A DNA stretch of 64,000 nt from Macropodus opercularis (lineage: Eukaryota; Chordata; Actinopteri; Anabantiformes; Osphronemidae), in NCBI GenBank assembly GCA_030770545.1, contig CM061100.1, positions 5,835,501 to 5,899,500 on the forward strand. The letters are read 5' to 3'. Below are positions 61,301 through 64,000 of this stretch, piece after piece; position 1 is the first letter of the stretch; every line of letters begins with the position of its first letter. The notes under the pieces were generated by a model. That model ran no database searches. It was not told the origin of the DNA and saw only the letters and a program-made list of their open reading frames with translations. The position numbers and the translations under genes were made by a program.

Positions 61301-63967
61301 ATGATTCATTCACATCAATTGTGAATGTAGACAATATCCTCCAGAGCAGGCTTTACTACTAAGTACTACAACTTGTTATCCCATTAAAATCCAAGTGTTT
61401 CATGTTTTTCTAATCTGCTCAGATATTCCTTTGGTTTTTGGTAGCGGCGCGTCGTGTGTGTTGGCCTACAGGGGAGACTGGGGGGTAAAGAGCTGGAAAA
61501 GCTGGAACAACACAGAGGGATCATTAAAAACAGAGAAAGTCCCTCGTGCCAAACACTGGCTGTGAAGCATTTGTTTTATGGCTGAGCACAGAGAGGCAGG
61601 ATTACCTCCCATGCCAGCAGTCACTGTACTTCACTGCACCACTCAGCAAAGATTATCTGACGCAGCAAACTGAAGAACTGTGGCATTAGCTTAGTCCACA
61701 GCATTACTCACTTCTTTCCACACATAGAATGAGCGAATGACTATACTTACTATTCCTAAAACATATTTCATATTTTCCACCGTTACTTTCACAATTGACT
61801 GCAGTTGATTTAAAGTGCAGAATATTCTATTAAGAAGCGCTTAACATAGTGTGAAAGAAACATTAATAGCGTATAGATAAAAGGAGCTGGCTCTTTGATC
61901 CATAAACCTGAATATTTCTGTCAGTCAGATCTCGTGCTTTATCAATTATTAATTTTCCTCGACTCATGCAGACCTGACAGTCGAGACTCATTATCAATTC
62001 ATCGCAGATACTTATATGTTCGTATATATCTAATCTCTCCTTTCTCCTCTCAGACCTTTGCTGTGCACTTATTTTCCCTTTCTATACACATTCACAACTC
62101 TGACGCACACACCCAACAAGTATATGGAAGCAATGGACTGTCACTTCCAGCCTGACCAAATAAACAAACCACATAAATGGTTGTGACAAACTAAATGTTT
62201 GCCACTAGTCTGTTTGTCTCCTTCAATCTGAAGAGGGGAGAGGAGGAACTTTCCTTACTCTTCGAATAAGATCCTGTATCATTTTGCAGCTTTTGCCAGT
62301 GCAATTCAAACACCATGAAACAGATGCATTCACTAACATCTGACACAAAGACACAGGACACATACTAGATCTGCTGCTACTGAGGTGAGAACACTTACCT
62401 TGAGCGAGTGGTGCTTGCTCTCGTGTAGTATCATCTCCTCAGATATGATGAGTGTTCGGCTGCACAGGTCAAGAGGCTGCACAACGACAACGTTTACAGA
62501 CAGATTAGTTACAGACAGACAGACAAAACCATTTCTAGACAGGAGTTAAAGTGTTTCCATAAATACTGATATTTTTACCATGCACCCATAGCTCCCATTA
62601 TAAATAACTGTCAGACTAACGTTTCACAATTAAAAATGCTAGACTAATACATTTGTTATAGACAAATTTAAAAAAGCTTCAGTACCAAATTCATGTTGGC
62701 TCCCAAATCCAGATGATCAGCTAGCAAAACAGCTAATGGAAAAACTTTTTACTGTTGCAATTACAACTGAAACTACAACTGTGAGGCAGTCGGTATCATC
62801 AGAGAAAGACAATGACACTAAAAATGAATTAGCGCTGCAGCGTAGGCGGAGGGAACTTCCTCTCAAGTCCAGGGTTTGACAGGGGGCCGAGTGTGAGTGT
62901 GTGTGTGGGTGTGTGTCTGTGTGTATACATAGTCTCCCCAGAATGTGATCTGCACATGATGTTTGGCAGTAACTAAAACCTTACATCACAAAGAATTCCT
63001 ATATGACTATTTTAATGTAATAATCACATTTGGCCTAACATACAGTTACAGTAATAGTATCTGCTTCCCTTTTCGGGCTATTCCTCCCCCTGCAGAAGGT
63101 ATAAAGTATACACAACGATGAAGTATTTACAATCTAGTGGCATCCAGCCAGGCCTTTTTATGTCGTTACCATCTCTATCTGTCTTTTCTCTGCATACTAA
63201 TATCAGTTTGACATTTTGGGAAATATCCATAACTGCTGTTTTTGTGATACCAACAGGAAAGAGCTCGTCTGGATCTGTCCAAGGGTAACTCATCTCTTTC
63301 CACACTCACTAATAAACAAGCTGTGATGGTTGGACTGATAAGATAGATAAGCAACACATTGTTGAATTAGCTCTGAGCAGAGTGTCCAGCATCAGAACTG
63401 TAGTCAAACACACACACGCTGTCCACTGGCTCACCTGAACAAAAATGGGGAAGATCAGGATCTTAGGTGCCACTTTGACATATCCATAATTGGCATGAGG
63501 GGTATGTGAGCGGACAATGGTGCAGTTCTGGTAATTGGCAAAGTTGGCGCTCTGCTGCTGATAGATGGGCCCACCAGTGCTGGTGGAAGTGGATGACGTC
63601 TTTGTTGTCTTGGAGTTGTTAGAGCGCCGTAAGAAGCCAGTGCGGCTGGAGAAGCCTCCACCGCCAGCCCCCATGCCACTCATGCCTCCCGATACAGCAC
63701 CTGCTCCACCACCACCACCACCACCACCACCACCACCACCACCACCCTGGGGCTGTGGAACTGGAGCCTGTCGTGTAGGGTACAACCTGGCAGCTGTTGG
63801 GCAGAAGGTAGGTGAAGCAGGTGATTGGTTCAGTTGTTGTACAGTTTTGTCACGCACTTCAAGCAGCAGCGTTCAGCGGAGCTTTTACTAAACAGCGACA
63901 TTATTGTAATGATGACGTGTGTCTTACCTAATGTTCCCTGGTTGTCCTGGTAAACAGGCCTCAAGAT
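12434..63967 (-). CDS. rgs3: rgs3, regulator of G-protein signalling 3 (spliced, 5'-partial; whole-locus entry)
   Basis: RGS3 is a GTPase-activating protein for Gi and Gq alpha subunits; it shortens G-protein signalling at the membrane and in the cytosol. Twelve exons join in consistent phase: 63967-63928, 63793-63435, 62476-62399, 60425-60314, 57509-57466, 47507-47373, 32255-31275, 20652-20582, 14772-14671, 13843-13782, 12880-12714 and 12634-12434. They total 2352 nt, 783 codons plus TAA. Residues 1-133 are linker, 134-256 a PH-like conserved block, 257-583 an acidic Ser-rich region, 584-650 a basic helix and 651-773 the RGS domain. The RGS domain, the FVIPE and RRRTHSEGS segments and the NYQNC/FVQPLDLC block occur in this order in mammalian RGS3 and in no other RGS protein I know. 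C2 and PDZ exons should lie beyond 64000. Teleosts usually have rgs3a and rgs3b; I cannot tell which this is. Confidence 0.95.
12714..12880 (-). CDS. rgs3: rgs3 exon: RGS domain core, GLAAFRAFLRTEFSEENLEF
   Basis: This 167-nt exon has acceptor CTGCTCTCCCTCAG and donor GTGAGT. Residues 662-717 begin YGLAAFRAFLRTEFSEENLE and end with KKIFAEYIAIQSCKE. SKMASKAKKIFAEYIAIQ is identical to the mammalian RGS3 sequence I remember. The Glu-Asn pair of SEEN corresponds to RGS4 Glu87-Asn88, which contact the switch regions of the G-alpha subunit, so catalytic function is expected. It ends in phase 0. Confidence 0.97.
12881..13781 (-). other. rgs3: rgs3 intron between RGS-box exons
   Basis: This is a 901-bp intron with GTAAGT donor and CTCCCTCAG acceptor. 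I see a short TG run near 13665 and nothing else of note. Confidence 0.85.
13782..13843 (-). CDS. rgs3: rgs3 exon: start of RGS box, PCPEDALKWGDSLDKLLSHK
   Basis: This 62-nt exon has acceptor TTTTATCTGCAG and donor GTAAGT. It encodes PCPEDALKWGDSLDKLLSHK (residues 642-661) between two split codons (Lys 641 and Tyr 662). Mammalian RGS3 has PTSEEALKWGESLEKLLVHK. The W-x-x-S-x-x-x-L-L pattern is the first helix of the RGS domain. The reading frame stays open upstream of the acceptor to an ATG at 13911, which is annotated separately as an alternative start. Confidence 0.95.
13782..13911 (-). CDS. rgs3: rgs3 alternative first coding exon reading through into exon 10 (MGHTMRNLAEMG...)
   Basis: From ATG at 13911 (or the in-frame ATG at 13899) the frame is open through the exon 10 acceptor and continues into PCPEDALKWGDS without a break. 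It begins MGHTMRNLAEMGLLKN and has 23 codons before the exon 10 sequence. Starting here gives an RGS protein of about 165 residues that lacks the acidic region and the AKDMKN helix. CCAAT, GC-box and TATA elements sit 150-220 bp upstream with textbook spacing. The N-terminus resembles the one at 18051 (M-x-HTM, then a Glu, then KNR-x-AF). It is an inference from sequence, but promoter and frame agree. Confidence 0.65.
13912..14670 (-). other. rgs3: rgs3 intron part holding the 14.07 kb internal promoter
   Basis: This is the rest of the 827-bp intron between exon 9 and exon 10. Its half nearest exon 10 contains the CCAAT/GC-box/TATA promoter and the presumed 5' UTR of the short transcript. The other half (about 14280-14670) shows no structure. 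Confidence 0.75.
14067..14128 (-). promoter_or_regulatory. Internal rgs3 promoter: CCAAT, GC box and TATA
   Basis: In minus-strand order the region has an inverted CCAAT box (14128-14124), a GC box (GGGGCGGG on the plus strand, 14105-14112) and a TATA box reading TATAAAAG (14074-14067). Initiation is expected near 14035-14045, about 125-135 nt before the ATG at 13911. The grouping and spacing are those of a classic RNA polymerase II core promoter and fit a short rgs3 transcript. Confidence 0.7.
14671..14772 (-). CDS. rgs3: rgs3 exon: AKDMKNRLAFLRRRNESPGS helix
   Basis: This 102-nt exon has acceptor TTTCTTTCACCCAG and donor GTAAGT. It reads (L)AKDMKNRLAFLRRRNESPGS and on to SMKSV (residues 607-640). 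It matches mammalian RGS3 AKDMKNKLGIFRRRNESPG nearly residue for residue. The AKDMKxRL motif is the membrane-binding amphipathic helix also seen at the N-terminus of RGS4, RGS5 and RGS16. The first base completes a split codon. It can be Leu from exon 8 or Arg from the alternative first exon at 18008-18051. Confidence 0.95.
18008..18051 (-). CDS. rgs3: rgs3 alternative first coding exon (MFHTMVDFSEKYLE-R)
   Basis: ATG at 18051 opens MFHTMVDFSEKYLE and leaves AG before a perfect GTAAGT donor. Joined to exon 9 this gives AG|G (Arg) and then AKDMKNRLAFLRRRN, exactly the phase that exon accepts. The product would be about 191 residues: an amphipathic helix plus the RGS domain, like the short RGS3, RGS4, RGS5 and RGS16 layout, where ...LERAKDMK or ...LERAKEIK is common. 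No acceptor is needed because a TATA box lies 145 bp upstream. A second in-frame ATG at 18039 is also possible. I found this by splice-phase matching; no transcript evidence is at hand. Confidence 0.8.
18195..18203 (-). promoter_or_regulatory. TATA box of the internal rgs3 promoter near 18.2 kb
   Basis: The minus strand reads CTATATAAAGC here. A CCAAT motif (plus strand, 18241-18245) lies about 40 bp upstream in the minus-strand direction. Initiation would fall near 18165-18175, leaving a 5' UTR of about 115-125 nt before the ATG at 18051. Spacing is normal for a TATA promoter and supports the short-isoform first exon. Confidence 0.65.
20582..20652 (-). CDS. rgs3: rgs3 exon: LSAGSPCSCEVGPDG-TKKKKSKN linker
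   Basis: The exon is 71 nt. A strong pyrimidine-rich acceptor (CTTCCTCTCCCCTCAG) precedes it and the donor is GTGAGT. It reads LSAGSPCSCEVGPDGTKKKK and then SKN (residues 584-606), with two bases of a Leu codon carried over. Mammalian RGS3 has MSGADTVGDDDEASRKRKSKNLA between the acidic exon and AKDMKN, so both the Ser/Gly start and the lysine-rich end match. A second AG 23 nt inside the exon is not phase-compatible with the preceding exon. Confidence 0.88.
22781..22860. repeat. Compound (CA)n tract broken by CTCAGTCA units
   Basis: CA runs of varying length are separated four times by the same CTCAGT spacer. The pattern is that of a microsatellite expanding together with its interruption. 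Confidence 0.95.
28746..28793. repeat. 12-bp tandem repeat, four copies
   Basis: The unit GTCACAGCCAGC is repeated four times head to tail; the fourth copy has one change (CAT for CAC). A 12-bp palindrome TGACAGCTGTCA overlaps the left edge. It lies in the intron between the large exon and exon 8. Confidence 0.9.
31121..31180. repeat. (TAT)n-(TAG)n compound trinucleotide repeat
   Basis: About six TAT units pass directly into about eleven TAG units, with one TAT-type unit inside. It lies 95 bp inside the intron downstream of the large rgs3 exon's donor. Confidence 0.95.
31275..32255 (-). CDS. rgs3: rgs3 large exon: acidic, Ser-rich region with RRRTHSEGS motif
   Basis: The exon is 981 nt (327 codons), phase 0-0, with acceptor CGCTTTGTAG and donor GTAAGC. 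It encodes residues 257-583. In exon numbering, 36-90 are Pro/Ser-rich, 115-148 a first acidic run and 174-179 six Ser. FVIPELRLDRSFS is at 180-192, a very acidic block at 202-225, KRRSMVEG at 234-241, SLRRRTHSEGSLLQ at 257-270 and KTLKKELTKNGGSMH at 303-317. FVIPE, the acidic block, the RRRTHSEGS segment and the KNGGSMH end are all in mammalian RGS3. RTHSEG looks like a 14-3-3 site, and RGS3 is reported to bind 14-3-3 through a phosphoserine in this part. The exon starts with ATG directly after its acceptor, so it could also begin translation in a shorter transcript. Confidence 0.95.
33405..33556 (+). mobile_element. 3' end of a fish L2/Rex-type LINE (fragment)
   Basis: In the plus frame from 33404 the translation contains CTREGLCTSPGLEGCGIPQE and then ELKAVAKER. 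This resembles the last residues of many teleost non-LTR reverse transcriptases (RLGIPPEELEEVAGER). The upstream TGGAGGGA-like block is kept too. The copy ends in GATGGATGGATGG, the tetranucleotide tail typical of this LINE group. Only about 150 bp remain, so it is a dead, 5'-truncated insertion in the 15 kb rgs3 intron. The family is named from memory of consensus sequences. Confidence 0.65.
37171..37202. repeat. (GT)n microsatellite
   Basis: Sixteen GT units lie in the 15 kb rgs3 intron. Confidence 0.95.
38641..38685. repeat. (GA)n / GGGA purine tract
   Basis: This is a pure purine run (GAGA with GGGAGGGAGG inside). The purine-rich neighbourhood extends to about 38760. It lies in an rgs3 intron. 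Confidence 0.95.
39616..39651. repeat. Inverted repeat, 12-bp perfect stem extended to 16 by G-T pairs
   Basis: TGGTTTAAACTC at 39616-39627 and GAGTTTAAACCA at 39640-39651 are exact reverse complements. Inside them GGCC and GGTT can pair as two G-T and two G-C pairs around an AAGC tetraloop. It lies in the 15 kb rgs3 intron. Confidence 0.88.
40350..40364 (-). CDS. Weak candidate alternative rgs3 start (MPVSK) before the large exon
   Basis: ATG at 40364 gives MPVSK and then AAG|GTAACG, a phase-0 donor that could join the large exon beginning MLEPK. A TATAAA (40478-40473, minus strand) lies about 110 bp upstream, and the surrounding 40.3-40.7 kb is unusually rich in CpG for this window. An out-of-frame ATG precedes it. 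Translation might instead start at the ATG that opens the large exon. Confidence 0.25.
47373..47507 (-). CDS. rgs3: rgs3 exon: end of PH-like block, KCDCLLSLEAYSADQKRRVC
   Basis: This 135-nt, phase 0-0 exon has acceptor CTCCCTCTCTCAG and donor GTAAGG. Residues 212-256 begin KCDCLLSLEAYSADQKRRVC and end in a basic QLQLHRREPAVPHFDQ run. Mammalian RGS3 reads KAECLFTLEAHSQEQKKRVC here. The 'L-E-A-x-S-x-x-x-Q-K-x-x-V' pattern with a following helix resembles the last strand and C-terminal helix of PH domains. The exon is separated from its neighbours by introns of about 10 kb and 15 kb. Confidence 0.93.
48481..48499. repeat. Poly-T run, 19 bp
   Basis: This is a homopolymer in the 10 kb intron. 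No retroposon body was recognised beside it. Confidence 0.85.
49308..49394. repeat. (CA)n microsatellite, 87 bp, uninterrupted
   Basis: This is a pure CA/TG tract of about 43 units inside the 10 kb intron between the exons at 57466 and 47507. It is the longest simple repeat in the window. Confidence 0.98.
49811..49827. repeat. (TA)n microsatellite
   Basis: Eight TA units lie about 400 bp from the large CA tract. Confidence 0.9.
53715..53807 (-). CDS. Possible rgs3 alternative first exon (MGNLADRVGPKKWFVRE...)
   Basis: ATG at 53807 opens 31 codons, starting MGNLADRVGPKKWFVREASS, up to a perfect GTAAGT donor after GGAGAT. The end is phase 0 and would join either the exon at 47507 or the large exon at 32255. 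As an internal exon it fails: from the nearest AG acceptor it is 100 nt and would break frame. So it can only be a first exon. I recognise no family in the peptide. An ATTGG motif lies about 40 bp upstream, but there is no clear TATA box. Confidence 0.35.
54462..54477. repeat. (TA)n microsatellite
   Basis: Eight TA units lie in the same intron as the 53.7 kb exon candidate. Confidence 0.9.
57466..57509 (-). CDS. rgs3: rgs3 exon: short DFAEELRFYLIHMTE exon
   Basis: This 44-nt exon sits between a TTTAATTTTACAG acceptor and a GTAAGA donor. With the carried-over G it reads DFAEELRFYLIHMTE (residues 197-211). Mammalian RGS3 has SSEDLKFCVLYLAE at this point. It is too short to stand out as an ORF and was found by requiring phase continuity between its neighbours. 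It ends in phase 0, as the next exon needs. Confidence 0.88.
58695..58717. repeat. (CA)n microsatellite
   Basis: About eleven CA units lie in an rgs3 intron. Confidence 0.93.
59900..59946. repeat. (CTTC)n / (TTCC)n tetranucleotide repeat
   Basis: This is an imperfect pyrimidine tetranucleotide tract within the intron upstream of the exon at 57509. Confidence 0.92.
60314..60425 (-). CDS. rgs3: rgs3 exon: VTVFVYNDLMLVTREDEPGR segment
   Basis: This is a 112-nt exon with acceptor CAATTTTAG and donor GTACGT. Residues 160-196 match the mammalian RGS3 run VTLFAYSDLLLFTKEDEPGR and the NVLQSPLFL run that follows. The 'DLML..TRED' pattern is typical of the beta-3/beta-4 hairpin of PH domains in Rho-GEF-like proteins. 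The exon ends with one base (G) of a split Asp codon completed by the next exon. Confidence 0.93.
60426..62398 (-). other. rgs3: rgs3 intron, 2.0 kb
   Basis: Nothing recognisable was seen apart from a TGTTGTG-rich stretch near 61105-61140. Confidence 0.75.
62399..62476 (-). CDS. rgs3: rgs3 exon: PLDLCSRTLIISEEMILHES segment
   Basis: This 78-nt, phase 0-0 exon lies between a GTTGTGCAG acceptor and a GTAAGT donor. It encodes residues 134-159, starting PLDLCSRTLIISEEM. Mammalian RGS3 has PLDLCNPARTLLLSEELLL here, so the fish copy is two residues shorter in the Asn-Pro-Ala stretch. The alternating hydrophobic pattern suggests a beta strand of a PH-like fold; that is my inference. Confidence 0.9.
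62477..63434 (-). other. rgs3: rgs3 intron, 0.96 kb
   Basis: It has a degenerate GT-rich stretch near 62890-62930 and no other structure. Confidence 0.8.
63435..63793 (-). CDS. rgs3: rgs3 exon: Gly-run and Ser/Thr-rich linker, then NYQNC...FPIFVQ block
   Basis: The exon is 359 nt, with acceptor TTCTGCCCAACAG and donor GTGAGC. Residues 14-133 of the partial protein begin AARLYPTRQAPVPQPQ, followed by 14 consecutive Gly encoded by thirteen GGT and one GGA. A Gly/Met/Ser stretch and a Ser/Thr/Asn/Lys-rich stretch follow. The conserved end reads NYQNCTIVRSHTPHANYGYV and then KVAPKILIFPIFVQ. Mammalian RGS3 has NYQNC and APKVLVFPVFVQ here. The first half is low-complexity and probably disordered. 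The second half starts the PH-like block continued by the next four exons. Confidence 0.9.
63706..63747. repeat. (CCA)n / (GGT)n coding microsatellite
   Basis: Thirteen CCA units and one CCC lie in a row. On the minus strand they encode most of the 14-Gly run of rgs3. A length change by whole triplets would only alter the number of Gly. Confidence 0.95.
63928..63967 (-). CDS. rgs3: rgs3 exon (first seen): linker ILRPVYQDNQGTL
   Basis: This is a 40-nt exon between a TTCTTTCAG acceptor and a GTAAGA donor. It reads ILRPVYQDNQGTL plus one base of an Ala codon. Mammalian RGS3 has LLRPVYQE at the same place, shortly after the PDZ domain, which fixes the frame and shows that the N-terminal part of the protein lies outside the window. 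It ends with one base of a split codon, and the next exon supplies the other two. Confidence 0.85.
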
Positions 63968-64000
63968 CTGAAAGAAGAACAGTATAAAACGACATTATTA

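Overview
The window is vertebrate genomic DNA, most likely from a teleost fish. It has long introns, GT-AG splicing, many CA/GA/TA microsatellites and the 3' scrap of a fish-type LINE. There is no bacterial-style gene packing.

One protein-coding gene explains almost every conserved exon: rgs3 (regulator of G-protein signalling 3) on the minus strand. I joined twelve exons between 63967 and 12434 by hand. Every junction keeps phase, giving 2352 nt, or 783 residues plus a stop. The gene is 5'-partial: the first exon seen already lies in the linker after the PDZ domain, so the C2 and PDZ exons should lie beyond position 64000. From N to C terminus the part seen encodes (1) a Gly/Ser-rich linker, (2) a conserved NYQNC...FVQPLDLC block with a PH-like look (exons 2-6), (3) a very acidic, Ser-rich 327-residue exon ending in the RRRTHSEGS motif and a basic tail, and (4) the basic amphipathic helix and complete RGS domain (exons 8-12).

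Layout. 1-10615: intergenic, no recognisable gene. 10616-12433: probable 3' UTR with two poly(A) signals. 12434-14772: compact 3' exon cluster. 14773-31274: long introns around exon 8. 31275-32255: the large acidic exon. 32256-47372: a 15 kb intron. 47373-63967: the PH-like exons and linker.

The most interesting feature is a set of internal promoters. Two first exons look convincing. One (TATA at 18195, start codon at 18051) splices into exon 9 in the exact phase needed. The other (TATA, GC box and CCAAT box at 14067-14128, start codon at 13911) reads straight into exon 10. Both would give short RGS proteins of about 190 and 165 residues without the PDZ, PH-like and acidic parts, and their N-termini resemble each other. 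Two weaker first-exon candidates lie at 53.8 kb and 40.35 kb. The teleost paralogue (rgs3a or rgs3b) cannot be told from this sequence alone. Transcripts were not available, so all exon ends are inferred from splice signals and from remembered similarity to mammalian RGS3.
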